A stretch of 64,000 nt of DNA from Nocardia sp. NBC_01730 (GTDB lineage Bacteria > Actinomycetota > Actinomycetes > Mycobacteriales > Mycobacteriaceae), in contig NZ_CP109162.1 of assembly GCF_035920445.1 (NCBI RefSeq), positions 4,898,001-4,962,000 of the forward strand. The letters are read 5' to 3'. Position numbers and translations under genes: made by a program. The notes under the pieces are model-generated. The model did no database searches, was not told where the DNA came from, and saw only the letters and a list, made by a program, of their open reading frames with translations. Each line of letters begins with the position of its first letter. The stretch's first letter is position 1. Shown here piece after piece: positions 15,526-25,775 of the stretch.

Positions 15526-16992
15526 CTAATGCACGCCCGCCATGGACCTGCTGATCCACGGCGCCATCGCGGCGACGATCAACCCCGCACACACCACGAC
15601 CGTCCCTGTGATACCGAAGTAGGCGAATTCGTGGCCTGGGTCATAGAACCGAGCCAAAGTACCCGACATCGATGTTCCGAGGCCAACGGAGAAAAAATAC
15701 AACGCCATCATCTGAGCCCGAAAAGCTTCCGGCGCCAGCCGGGTCGTAGCCGCGAGACCGACAGGCGAAAGCAGCAGTTCGGAGATCGCGAACGCCGCCA
15801 TGATCGCCAGCACGAGCAGTGCGGGCACGGCGCGTCCTGTGCTGCCGGACATCGGCACGAACAACCAGAACGCGACACCCATGCCGATCACGCCGAGCGC
15901 GAATTTCCGCGGCGTGCTCGGGGCGCGCTGCCCCAGCTTGGTCCAGAGGAGCGCGAACAGCGGCGACAGCAGGAGGACCCATACCGGCTGAACCGAACCG
16001 ATCCAGCTCGAGGGCGCGGTCCAACCGAAGATGGTCCAGTCCATCCGTTCGTCGGAGTAGACCGCCAGCACCGTGAAGATCTGCTTGAACAGCGACCAGA
16101 ACACCGCATTGGCGAGAAACAGCGGAAGGAACGCGCGCACCCGGCTGCGCTCGAGCTGGGTGACCTTGGCGCTGGTGAGCAGCACAGCGAAGTACCCGGC
16201 CGAAGCCGCGACAATGACGCCGGTCGTCACCTCGGGCAGGTTGTCCAGCGTGACCAGGCCGGTCACCCACACCACCACGACGAGCACCGCGGCCCCGGCC
16301 AGTGCGGCCACCAGCGGCCCGACGGCGTTGCGCGAGAGCGGATTCGGCACCGCGCGGCCGTGCGTGCCGAGGTTGCGGCGGAACACCAGGTACTGGGTGA
16401 GGCCGAGCGCCATACCGATCGCCGCCGCGCCGAAGCCGAAGTGGAAGCCGAGGTTGGTCTGCAGCAGCCCGGTGAGCAGCGGGCCGGAGAACGCGCCGAG
16501 ATTGATGCCCAGATAGAACAGCGTGAATCCGCCGTCGGCGCGTGCGTCCCCCTTCGAATAGAGGGTGCCGAGCAGCGAGGACGCGTTCGCCTTCAGCCCA
16601 CCGCTACCGAGCGCGACCAGCACAAGGCCGACCCCGACGCCGGCCAGTCCGGGCAGCACGGCCAGCGCGATGTGCCCGGCCATCACAACGACGCCGCCGT
16701 AGAGCAGGGTGCGCTCCATGCCGAGCAACCGGTCGGCGATCCAGCCGCCGAGCACCGTGGACAGGTAGACCAGACCACCGTAGGCGCCAACCAGGCCGAC
16801 CGCGGTGTCCTTGGCCAGACCCAGACCGCCGTCGGTCGCCGAATAGTACAGGTAGTACCCGAGGATGGTGACCATTCCGTAGAACGAAAAACGCTCCCAC
16901 AACTCGACTCCGAAGAGGTTGACCAGCCCGATCGGGTGGCCGAACAGGGTCAGGGTCTCCACTGATTTTTGCGATGTTGCCGCTTCAACCAT
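15526..16992 (-). CDS. Proton-dependent oligopeptide transporter (POT/PTR family)
   Basis: 488 residues from ATG 16992. The POT signature is clear in the first helices (FGVELWERFSFYGM, the ExxER-type motif) and in GGWIADRLLGMERT; FYLGINLGAFSGPL marks the PTR2 family. It imports di- and tripeptides with protons across the inner membrane. The protein has about 14 predicted helices. It sits 50 bp upstream of the amino-acid permease gene, so the two probably form a peptide/amino-acid uptake operon. Confidence 0.92.
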   Translation of the reverse strand: MVEAATSQKSVETLTLFGHPIGLVNLFGVELWERFSFYGMVTILGYYLYYSATDGGLGLAKDTAVGLVGAYGGLVYLSTVLGGWIADRLLGMERTLLYGGVVVMAGHIALAVLPGLAGVGVGLVLVALGSGGLKANASSLLGTLYSKGDARADGGFTLFYLGINLGAFSGPLLTGLLQTNLGFHFGFGAAAIGMALGLTQYLVFRRNLGTHGRAVPNPLSRNAVGPLVAALAGAAVLVVVVWVTGLVTLDNLPEVTTGVIVAASAGYFAVLLTSAKVTQLERSRVRAFLPLFLANAVFWSLFKQIFTVLAVYSDERMDWTIFGWTAPSSWIGSVQPVWVLLLSPLFALLWTKLGQRAPSTPRKFALGVIGMGVAFWLFVPMSGSTGRAVPALLVLAIMAAFAISELLLSPVGLAATTRLAPEAFRAQMMALYFFSVGLGTSMSGTLARFYDPGHEFAYFGITGTVVVCAGLIVAAMAPWISRSMAGVH

Positions 16993-17131
16993 CCCCGAAC
17001 CATCGCACGCGGTCCATCGATTCCGCAGGCATCTGACACTGAACGTATTGAACGTTTGTCCCTTCCGCGGCCGGGCATCCTGGAGGCAGCAGGCAAACCC
17101 ACCGCGATCGCGCCCGGAAAGCGTTGCGCTT

Positions 17132-17608
17132 ATGGCCCACGTCGAAATCATGGTGCAGGCATCGGCGGAGGACACCTTCGCCGTCCTTGCCGACGGCTGG
17201 TCGTTCGCGTCCTGGGTGGTGGGCGCCACCCACATTCGTGACGTCGACCCGAGCTGGCCCGCGGAGGGCACCCAGCTGCACTACCGCGTCGGCGTGTGGC
17301 CATTCACTATGGACGACATCACGCAGGTCAGCGCGGTCGATGCGCCGCGACTGCTGGAATTGGAGGCCAGGCTTCGGCCGTTCGGCTCGGCGTGGATCCG
17401 GTTGGAACTGACCGAGACGGCACCCGGCCGGACCCGAATCCGTATGTACGAGCACACCAAGCGCGGCCCGGGCACGTGGGTGCCCGACGTTCTCCAGGAA
17501 CTGCTGCTGATGCCACGCAACCGGGAATCCCTGTCCAGGCTCGCCGATATCGTGGTCGGCAGATCACACGACGCAGCCGACGGCGGCCAGGACATCTCCC
17601 ACATCTGA
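17132..17608 (+). CDS. SRPBCC-family protein (polyketide cyclase/dehydrase-like)
   Basis: 158 residues from the ATG at 17132. The START-like SRPBCC pattern is visible: VEIMVQASAEDTFAVLADGW, then SFASWVVGATHIRDVDPSWP, and a C-terminal long helix with MPRNRESLSRLADIV. This fold forms a hydrophobic cavity that binds lipids or polyketide-like ligands; members without a cluster context have no assigned role. It is divergent from the POT gene and convergent with ppx. The ligand is unknown. Confidence 0.82.
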   Translation: MAHVEIMVQASAEDTFAVLADGWSFASWVVGATHIRDVDPSWPAEGTQLHYRVGVWPFTMDDITQVSAVDAPRLLELEARLRPFGSAWIRLELTETAPGRTRIRMYEHTKRGPGTWVPDVLQELLLMPRNRESLSRLADIVVGRSHDAADGGQDISHI

Positions 17609-17635
17609 GCGCCGCAACCGCTGTTCGGAGGCGGC

Positions 17636-18583
17636 TCAGGCGATGGACAGCGCGATGCCGTCGAGAATGTCGTGCTCGCTGACGACCAGCTCGGAAATTC
17701 CGGCGCGACGGGACAATTCCTCCGCGAGCACCTCGGTGATGACCGCACCGCCGCCGATCACGTCGACCCGGCCCGGGTGCATCGGGCCGAGGTCGGCGCG
17801 CTGGTCGTGGTTCATGGCGACCAGCCGGTCGCAGACGGCGTGGACCTGGTCCAGTGTCAGCCGCGTGAGATGAACCTTCTCCGCGTCGTATTCGGGGAGG
17901 TCGAGCGCGACCGCGGCGAGGGTGGTCATCGTGCCCGCCACACCGACCCAAGTATGTGCCCCCTCCACGGGAACATGCGCGAACGCTTCCGCCAGCCGCT
18001 CGGAGGCGAATGCGCGAGCCGCGGCGATCTGCTCAGCCGTCGGCGGGTTGCCGGTGAGGCAGCGCTCGGTGATCCGGACACAGCCGATGTCGGCGGAATA
18101 GGCGGCCTGCACACCCGCGCCGTCGCCGAAGACCAGCTCGGTCGAGCCGCCGCCCAGGTCTACGACCACGAAAGGTGCTGCCTCGCTCGACAATTCGCCG
18201 ACCGCGCCGGCAAACGACAGCCGCGCCTCTTCGTCACCGGTGATCACCTCGGCTTCGGCGCCCTGCACAACTGTGGCGAGTTCGGCACGCGCCATGGCGA
18301 AGAAATCTTCGCGGTTGGCGGCGTCCCGGGTCGCGGAGGTAGCGACCATCCTTACCCTGCTGGCACCTGCCGCGCGCATCTGCGCCGCGTAGTCGGCCAA
18401 GGCGACGCGGGTGCGTTCGATCGCCTCCGGCGCGAGCGAGCCGGTCGCGTCGACACCCTGGCCGAGGCGGACGATCCTCATCTCGCGGTGCACGTCGGCC
18501 AAGCGGCCGTCGCCGAGCACGTCGGCGATCAGCAGTCGGATGGAGTTCGTGCCACAGTCGACGGCGGCTACCCGGTTACTCAT
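17636..18583 (-). CDS. Exopolyphosphatase / guanosine pentaphosphate phosphatase family (Ppx/GppA)
   Basis: 315 residues from ATG 18583, matching the short mycobacterial Ppx form. Actin-like ATPase motifs: AAVDCGTNSIRLLIADV (phosphate 1), VVDLGGGSTELVFG (phosphate 2) and VIGGGAVITEVL near the C-terminus. The family hydrolyses polyphosphate and/or pppGpp. The start overlaps the DUF501 stop (ATGA), so it is the last gene of the eno-ftsB-DUF501-ppx operon, an order conserved in Mycobacteriales. Confidence 0.92.
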   Translation of the reverse strand: MSNRVAAVDCGTNSIRLLIADVLGDGRLADVHREMRIVRLGQGVDATGSLAPEAIERTRVALADYAAQMRAAGASRVRMVATSATRDAANREDFFAMARAELATVVQGAEAEVITGDEEARLSFAGAVGELSSEAAPFVVVDLGGGSTELVFGDGAGVQAAYSADIGCVRITERCLTGNPPTAEQIAAARAFASERLAEAFAHVPVEGAHTWVGVAGTMTTLAAVALDLPEYDAEKVHLTRLTLDQVHAVCDRLVAMNHDQRADLGPMHPGRVDVIGGGAVITEVLAEELSRRAGISELVVSEHDILDGIALSIA

Positions 18584-19116
18584 GACCGCACTTCCTTGTC
18601 TCGTGGGCCGCTCGGCTCGTACTTCGGCCAGTCTGCCGGAATCGCGGTGCCGCGCAAGCCATGGTCGGCGGCCAGCGCCACCGCCTCGTCGCCGAGCGGA
18701 TTCACTCCCGGCCCCTTGGCCAGCGAGTGCGCGATCAGGACATGCAGGCACTTGACCCGCTCCGGCATCCCGCCACCGGTGAAATCGGTGCCGAGCGAGT
18801 CGATCGCGTCGCGCTCGGCCAAATAGCTCTCGTGCGCGGCCCGATAGCCGGCGGCCAATTCCGGGTCGGCGCCGAGCCGTTCGGTCATCTCGCGCATCAC
18901 ACCGGCGGATTCCTGTCTGCTCGCCTCCGCGGTGAGCCGGGGATCGGTCAGATAGTAGAGGGTCGGGAAAGGGGTACCGTCCGGCAGCCGAGGCGCGGTC
19001 TGCACCACGGCCGGGATCCCGTCCGGCGTGCGGTAAGCGATGGCAAGCACACCGCGCGGTGCACGGCCCAGCTGCTCGGCGATGATCACGAGATCCTGGT
19101 CGTTCGGTGCGGTCAT
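18580..19116 (-). CDS. DUF501 family protein
   Basis: 178 residues from ATG 19116. The family hallmarks are PRGVLAIAYRTPDGIPAVVQ and TPFPTLYYLTDPRL in the N-terminal half, and GTDFTGGGMPERVKCLHVLI with HSLAKGPGVNPLGDEAVAL in the second half. The biochemical role is unknown, but it is found between ftsB and ppx across actinobacteria. The conserved Cys-Leu-His (KCLHVL) and GP-NPLGD suggest an active site. It overlaps ftsB by 4 bp and ppx by 4 bp. Confidence 0.92.
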   Translation of the reverse strand: MTAPNDQDLVIIAEQLGRAPRGVLAIAYRTPDGIPAVVQTAPRLPDGTPFPTLYYLTDPRLTAEASRQESAGVMREMTERLGADPELAAGYRAAHESYLAERDAIDSLGTDFTGGGMPERVKCLHVLIAHSLAKGPGVNPLGDEAVALAADHGLRGTAIPADWPKYEPSGPRDKEVRS

Positions 19117-19712
19117 CTGGGTCCTTCCCGTCCTGGCGGCGCGGCCGCTGGCGTCGGCTGTGGCTCGGAGATGCTGCGCCACAGCTGGGTGTACCAGGGA
19201 TCGGGCTCCCTGAACTTGGTGGGCGCCGCGGGCGGCGCGGGTGCCTCGATGCCGGGGACCTGCACGATGTACGGCGTCTCGCCGGGCAGCACCAGACGAA
19301 GCCGGTCCCGCGCCTCCGAGCGGATATAGGCGGGATCCTGTTGCTCTGCACGGCGATCGCGCAACCGGGCGAGATCGGCTTCCAGCTCGTCGCGCTGCTG
19401 CGCCAGCTGGGTCGCCTCGGCACGCTGGGTGAAGTAGGTGCGCATCGGCACGGCGAGGGTCAGGGCGAGCGCGCACACCACGATCGCGAGGATCACGGCC
19501 TTGCCCGTGGACAGACCGAGGATGGTGTGGTCGTGCTTGTCTGCCGCGGAACCACGTTCGCTCTTGCGCGCCCCCGGCTTCTTCTCCGCGGACTCGGCCC
19601 GCCTTCGGCTGCGCTTGGCCGCGGCGTCGGCCGGGCGCGATCTGGCGGCATGCGACGTGCGGCGGTCTCCGCGTCCGGCTGGACTGGTACCACGCGCACG
19701 TCGCTCCGTCAT
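19113..19712 (-). CDS. ftsB: Septum formation initiator, FtsB/DivIC family
   Basis: 199 residues. An Arg/Lys/Ala-rich cytoplasmic N-terminus (about 65 residues) precedes one transmembrane helix (AVILAIVVCALALTLAVPMR), a short periplasmic coiled coil (QLAQQRDELEADLARLRDRR) and the family motif DPAYIRSEARDRLRLVLPGE. A Pro-rich C-terminal tail follows, as in mycobacterial homologues. It is a bitopic divisome protein that links FtsQ/FtsL to septal synthesis. It lies downstream of eno in a conserved operon. Confidence 0.92.
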   Translation of the reverse strand: MTERRARGTSPAGRGDRRTSHAARSRPADAAAKRSRRRAESAEKKPGARKSERGSAADKHDHTILGLSTGKAVILAIVVCALALTLAVPMRTYFTQRAEATQLAQQRDELEADLARLRDRRAEQQDPAYIRSEARDRLRLVLPGETPYIVQVPGIEAPAPPAAPTKFREPDPWYTQLWRSISEPQPTPAAAPPGREGPR

Positions 19713-19735
19713 GTCACGCCTCTGTCTATTCCGCA

Positions 19736-19835
19736 GCGCTCACGGGGCCCTCCATGGCCATGCAAGCTACCGCTCGCACCGCTGTATCTGATCTGCGGCG
19801 CTCACGGGGCCCTCCATGGCCACGCAAGCTACCGC
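19736..19835. repeat. Two direct copies of a 38-bp repeat between eno and ftsB
   Basis: The unit begins GCGCTCACGGGGCCCTCCAT and ends AAGCTACCGC. Copies at 19736-19773 and 19798-19835 are 62 bp apart and differ at one base. Both are followed at a distance by GCTCGCACCGC. The repeats fill most of the eno-ftsB gap and could form mRNA structure. Confidence 0.7.
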
Positions 19836-19864
19836 CTCCGGGCCCGTCGCTCGCACCGCAGGGG

Positions 19865-21265
<1,401 letters not shown>

Positions 21266-22003
21266 TCACGCTCTGCGCCCGACGCTGTAGACGGCCGCGC
21301 GATCGCGCACCGTGCGCAGGTAGCTGTGCGACTGGTTGTAGGTGAGCAACGCCTGCTGCCAGCCGTGCTCAGAGGTGAGATCGCCGCCGCTGGTGCACAA
21401 GTAGCGGGCCGCGGTGAGCGCCGCGTCGTCGATGCTCTGTGGGTCGGCGACCCCGTCGCCGTTGGCGTCGACGCCCCAGCGCTTCCAGGTTTCCGGAATG
21501 AACTGCAATGGACCGGCGGCCCGGTCGAAGACCGGATCGCCGTCGAGCGCACCCACGTCGGTGTCCTGGACCAGCGCGACGCCGGGCGAGCCGTCCAGCG
21601 CGACCCCGATGATCGGCGGGCGGACCGTGCCGTCGGCGCCCAACTCCGCCCCGCGATGGGCGCCGTGCTTGCTCTCCACGCTGGCGATGCCCGCGAGCGT
21701 CGTCCAGGCGATGCCGCAGTCGGGACGTGCCCTGGCCAGCACCGCCGCCGCGTAGCCGTATGCCTCCAGCGCGACGGCCGGAATGCCGAGCCGATCCGCC
21801 TGATCGTCGGCCCATCCGCGCAGCTGGACGGCAGTGCGCCCGGGCGCGTCCAGATCGATGACGGGCACCGGGGTGCCAGGGCCGGGCGGAATGCCCTCCG
21901 GGATCGGGGTACGGTCGCGATCGATCCCACAACCGGTGAGCACGAGGATCACCATGGCGGCGGCCGTGGCGCCGGTCTTCTTCAGGAACACCTCTTCCAT
22001 CAT
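21266..22003 (-). CDS. lpqU: Lytic transglycosylase lipoprotein (LpqU-like)
   Basis: About 245 residues from the double ATG at 22003/22000. A short N-terminus leads to a lipobox VLTGC, so it is a lipoprotein. The SLT-type domain contains the catalytic Glu region GIASVESKHGAH, then AAGPLQFIPETWKRWGVDAN and GVADPQSIDDAALTAARYLC, ending with LLTYNQSHSYLRTV. It cleaves peptidoglycan glycan strands to anhydromuropeptides. In M. tuberculosis, from memory, lpqU sits between mazG and eno; here it keeps its place next to eno but not next to mazG. Confidence 0.85.
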   Translation of the reverse strand: MMEEVFLKKTGATAAAMVILVLTGCGIDRDRTPIPEGIPPGPGTPVPVIDLDAPGRTAVQLRGWADDQADRLGIPAVALEAYGYAAAVLARARPDCGIAWTTLAGIASVESKHGAHRGAELGADGTVRPPIIGVALDGSPGVALVQDTDVGALDGDPVFDRAAGPLQFIPETWKRWGVDANGDGVADPQSIDDAALTAARYLCTSGGDLTSEHGWQQALLTYNQSHSYLRTVRDRAAVYSVGRRA

Positions 22004-22134
22004 CCAGACAGTGCGGGTGATCGTGGTTTCCGGGCGGCCGAGACCACTGGTTGCGACCGCCGTGGCGGCGATGTTCGACGGCGACCGCGTTGTCGACGGC
22101 GCTGTCCGAATATCCCACTTCCGCGTGGCGGGGC

Positions 22135-23931
22135 TCAGCCGAGCAACTCGCGGGTGGCGGTGTGGATCGGTGCGGCGAGAACGGTTCCGGCCTTGCCCGA
22201 CTCGACGATGCGACCATGGTCCAGGACGAGGAGCCGGGAGCAGCGCTCGGCGACCAGGGCCATGTCGTGGGTGATAACCAGCAGGGCAGTGTCGCTTTCG
22301 GCGCGGATGCGGTCGAGCAGGGCCATGATCGAGGTGGCGGTGGCGTGGTCGAGGGCGGAGGTGATCTCGTCGCACAGCAGCACCGCGGGTTCGGCGGCGA
22401 GGGCCCTGGCCACCGCGATCCGTTGGCGTTGTCCACCGGAGAGTTCGTGTGGGTAGCGGGCGCTTAGGTCCGCGGAGAGTTCCACCGAGGCCAGGAGTTC
22501 GGTGATACGCCGGGGCAGTTGGTGTTTCGGGACGCGTCCGATGCGGCGCAGTGGACGGCCGAGGGTTTGCGCCACCGTCCGGCGCGGGTTGAGAGCCGAC
22601 CTCGGATTCTGGGTGACCAGCTGAATACCGCCTGCGCCATAGGGGATTCGTCGTCCCCGTCCCACCGAAATCGGCGCGTCTCGCAGGTAGAGATATCCGG
22701 TCGCGCAGCGGTGCAGACCCGCGACAACGCGGGCCAAGGTGGTCTTGCCCGCGCCGGACGCGCCGACCACCGCAAGGGCCGCACCCCCGAACAGCTCGAA
22801 GTCGATGTCGGCGAGCACCTGATGACCATCGACCGACGCGCTGATTCCCCGTGCACGCAAGACGAATTCGTCCCGGGCGGGTCCGTCCTCCAGCACGGCG
22901 TCGGACGAGTCGCGGTGACCGTTCCACGCGGGCTCAGCGGCCCGTTCTCGGTCGAATTCGATCGAACCAGGTTCCACCGGGTACGCCACATCAGCCCGCA
23001 TTCGACCGCCGCTCACCACCGACTGCACGTCGGCGCCGATCCGCCCATGATCGCCCGTTTCCGAATCGGCGTCGAGTAATACTGCCGCCTCGGAAGCGCG
23101 CTCGGGCGGCGCGATGGTCGGTGAACCAGGTGCGAATTCGTCGGAGTCACCCGAGGCCATGGTCGGCATGCCGATTTCGGTTCGCAGCTTCGCCGCCCGG
23201 CCCTCGGCGGACAGGTCGTTCGAGGGTGCTTGTGCCAGTGGCGGCCAGGTAGCAGGGGCCGTCGGTAGGTCGGCGACGGCGCCGAGTTCGACGACCTGGT
23301 CGGCGATCGAGTGCACGAGGGTGGTGTCGTGGCCGGACAGCAGGATCGCCGCCGAACGTCGTCGCGCGATGTCGACCAGCTGTCCCGCGATGTCGGTACG
23401 CAGCGCGCCGTGTAGCCCGGCGAGTGGTTCATCCAGCACCAATACACCGGTGTCGCGGATCAGCGCCCTGGCGAGGGCGACTCGACGCTGCTGTCCCCCG
23501 GAGAGCTCGCCAGGGCGGCGGCGCAGGTATTCCGGCGAAAGGCCGACCAGCGCCAGCGTGTCGACCAGGGTGGCCGTGGCGGCGTCCGGCGCGACCTCGC
23601 GCAGGAGGACGCGCACCCGCAGCAGCGGGTTCAGCGCGGACCCGGGGTCCTGCCCGACATAGGCGATGTGTCGACGCCGGAACCGCTGTAGTGCCTCGCG
23701 ATTCAGTGCGAACACGTCGTTTCCGGCGACCGATACCGACCCCGTAGCCCGGGATGTGGCGGACGGCAGCCGGCCGAGCAGTGCGCGCATCAGCGTGGTC
23801 TTGCCCGACCCGGACGGCCCGGTGAGCGCGGTGATCGTGCCCGCAGGTATCCGGAAGGTCGCTGGGCCGGCCAACTCCTCCCCGTTCGAACCAAGCACCG
23901 TCAGCCCGTCGACCAGGACGAGATCACTCAT
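22135..23931 (-). CDS. Fused double ATPase of a peptide/nickel-type ABC importer
   Basis: 598 residues from ATG 23931. It carries two complete ABC domains. Domain 1: Walker A GPSGSGKTTL, signature LSGGQQRRVALARAL, Walker B VLVLDEPLAGL. Domain 2 (about residue 365 on): Walker A GASGAGKTTLARVV, signature LSGGQRQRIAVARAL, Walker B VLLCDEITSAL and the switch His in THDMALV. The linker of about 110 residues is acidic and low-complexity. It corresponds to DppD+DppF fused. It is the last gene of the SBP-permease-permease-ATPase operon and energises the importer. Confidence 0.9.
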   Translation of the reverse strand: MSDLVLVDGLTVLGSNGEELAGPATFRIPAGTITALTGPSGSGKTTLMRALLGRLPSATSRATGSVSVAGNDVFALNREALQRFRRRHIAYVGQDPGSALNPLLRVRVLLREVAPDAATATLVDTLALVGLSPEYLRRRPGELSGGQQRRVALARALIRDTGVLVLDEPLAGLHGALRTDIAGQLVDIARRRSAAILLSGHDTTLVHSIADQVVELGAVADLPTAPATWPPLAQAPSNDLSAEGRAAKLRTEIGMPTMASGDSDEFAPGSPTIAPPERASEAAVLLDADSETGDHGRIGADVQSVVSGGRMRADVAYPVEPGSIEFDRERAAEPAWNGHRDSSDAVLEDGPARDEFVLRARGISASVDGHQVLADIDFELFGGAALAVVGASGAGKTTLARVVAGLHRCATGYLYLRDAPISVGRGRRIPYGAGGIQLVTQNPRSALNPRRTVAQTLGRPLRRIGRVPKHQLPRRITELLASVELSADLSARYPHELSGGQRQRIAVARALAAEPAVLLCDEITSALDHATATSIMALLDRIRAESDTALLVITHDMALVAERCSRLLVLDHGRIVESGKAGTVLAAPIHTATRELLG

Positions 23932-24009
23932 TCTCCGCACCCCGCCGAGGCGGCCGACGACCGCCGGACCGGTATGAATCAACCCTTGACGCAACGGCGA
24001 GGACGAGGT

Positions 24010-24849
24010 TCATGACAATGTCGATGTCCGCTCCTCTCGCCCGAACGCGGACACCGCCAGGTTCACACTCACCGCGACGATCGCGATCACCAGACTCGGT
24101 GCCAGCACCGCCCAGGGGTTGAGCAGCAACCCGGAGGCGTTGTCGCGCACCATGACCGCCCAGTTGCTCGCCCCCAGCGTGGTGGGCAACTGCAGAAAGG
24201 ACGCGGTGCTCACCAGGTAGACCGCCGCGACGAAACGCAGGCCGAGCTGGGTCGCCAGCACGGCACGCAGATTCGGAATCACTTCCCGGAAAACCAGATA
24301 GGGCAGCGACTCACCGCCGGCCTCCGCGCTTTCCACATACCCCGATGCCGCTACCCCGGCGGCCGCAGCCGCGAAAACCCGCCCACAGTAAGGGACCCCG
24401 AACAGCAGCGCCACGACGATCAGCCCATAGGCGCCCGCGTCCGGCCAGGAAGTCAGCACCAGCAGGATGCCGAGCACCGCGGGCAGCAGGATGATGAAGT
24501 CGGTGCCCAGTTCGATCACGGCCCCGATCCGCGGGCGCAGCGCGACGACCGCGCCGAGCACGCACGACAACCCGGTCACCAGCACCGCGATGACCGCCGA
24601 CAGCAGCAGCAATCCCCAACCGCCGTACAGCAGCTGGCTGACCACATCCCTGCCGAGCCGATCGGTGCCGAGCCACGCGCCGTCGCCGGGATCGCCGAAC
24701 GGAATACCCACTGGCTCCTCGGCCGGGCGCGGCGCCAGCGTCGGCCCGAGTACCGCGAGCACAATGACCAGCACGGCGGGCGCGATACTCACCATGCCGC
24801 GCCGTCGCTTCGGCAGACCGGCAATGTCGATCGAACGCAGACCGGTCAT
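24010..24849 (-). CDS. ABC importer permease, DppC-like
   Basis: 279 residues from ATG 24849, which overlaps the upstream permease stop (ATGA). The N-terminus shows the DppC-type first helix followed by the periplasmic motif WLGTDRLGRDVVSQLLYGG. The EAA-like loop ESLPYLVFREVIPNLRAVLA contacts the ATPase. Five to six membrane helices. It pairs with the DppB-like permease at 24846 to form the channel of the oligopeptide/metal-chelate importer. Confidence 0.9.
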   Translation of the reverse strand: MTGLRSIDIAGLPKRRRGMVSIAPAVLVIVLAVLGPTLAPRPAEEPVGIPFGDPGDGAWLGTDRLGRDVVSQLLYGGWGLLLLSAVIAVLVTGLSCVLGAVVALRPRIGAVIELGTDFIILLPAVLGILLVLTSWPDAGAYGLIVVALLFGVPYCGRVFAAAAAGVAASGYVESAEAGGESLPYLVFREVIPNLRAVLATQLGLRFVAAVYLVSTASFLQLPTTLGASNWAVMVRDNASGLLLNPWAVLAPSLVIAIVAVSVNLAVSAFGREERTSTLS

Positions 24850-25775
24850 CGGCTTCCCCGCAATGACCAGGCCCGAATACCGTCGGCGATAGCGAGCATG
24901 CCCATGATGACCACACCGGACAGCGCGACCACCGCGGCGACCACCGCGGTGTCGCGGTCGCCGACCGAACCGGCCAGCACCGCCCCGAGGCCCGGGTAGT
25001 TGAAGATGGTCTCCACCACCAGGGAGCCACCGAGCAGCATCCCGACCGTGGTGGCGAAACTGGCGACGATCGTCGGCAGTGCGAACGGCAGGACATGCCG
25101 CGCGAGAACCGTGCGGGTCGAAAGCCCGTCCAGCACCACGCTTTCCACGTGCGGCGCCTGTGCCGCGTCGGCCAGCGCGGCGCGCACGACCCGGGTGTTC
25201 CAGCCGATCTGCGGCACCGCCAGCGCGAGCACCGGCAGCACCAGCATGTCGGGACGGGACGGGAACCCGGAACGGCCGGTGATGGTGACCGCGGGTAGCC
25301 AGCCGAGCGCCAGCGCGAACACCAGAATCAGCAAGGTCGCGACGACGAACTCGGGAACCGCCACCGCCATCGTCGTCACGGGTTGCAACAGCCGCGTCGA
25401 GGCGCTGCCCTGCCGCACCGCCCACCACGCGCCGAGCGCCAGCGACGCCAGCACGGTCACCGCGAGGGCCGTTCCGCCGAGCAGCAGCGTCGGCGGGAAC
25501 TTGTCGACCAGCAATTCGTTGACCGAACGCCCCCGTGCGGTACGGCCGAAATCACCGGCCGCGACGCCGGATATCCAGTTCCAGAAGCGCACCGCCAGCG
25601 GTCGGTCCACACCGAGTTCGTGCTCCTTGGCCGCGATCTGTTCCGGCGTGGCCTCGCGACCGAGGACGGCGCGGGCGGTGTTGCCCGGCAGCATGTCCAC
25701 GGCCACGAACACAGCCGCCAGCAGCGTCACCAGGAGGACGATGCGCCGGACTAGGAGTCGCGCGAAGGAGATCAC
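24846..25775 (-). CDS. ABC importer permease, DppB-like
   Basis: 309 residues. The N-terminal helix and following domain are typical of DppB/OppB (LGVDRPLAVRFWNWISGVAA, GDFGRTARGRSVNELLVDKF), and the EAA loop reads GLSTRTVLARHVLPFALPTI. Six membrane helices. The start overlaps the binding-protein stop by 4 bp, and the stop overlaps the next permease start, so all are translationally coupled under the iron box at 27352. Confidence 0.9.
   Translation of the reverse strand: MISFARLLVRRIVLLVTLLAAVFVAVDMLPGNTARAVLGREATPEQIAAKEHELGVDRPLAVRFWNWISGVAAGDFGRTARGRSVNELLVDKFPPTLLLGGTALAVTVLASLALGAWWAVRQGSASTRLLQPVTTMAVAVPEFVVATLLILVFALALGWLPAVTITGRSGFPSRPDMLVLPVLALAVPQIGWNTRVVRAALADAAQAPHVESVVLDGLSTRTVLARHVLPFALPTIVASFATTVGMLLGGSLVVETIFNYPGLGAVLAGSVGDRDTAVVAAVVALSGVVIMGMLAIADGIRAWSLRGSR

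Noticed and set aside
13922..16965. Two long plus-strand open frames (477 and 478 codons) opposite the APC and POT transporters
   Set aside because: Both are charged, low-complexity antisense shadows of genuine transporters.
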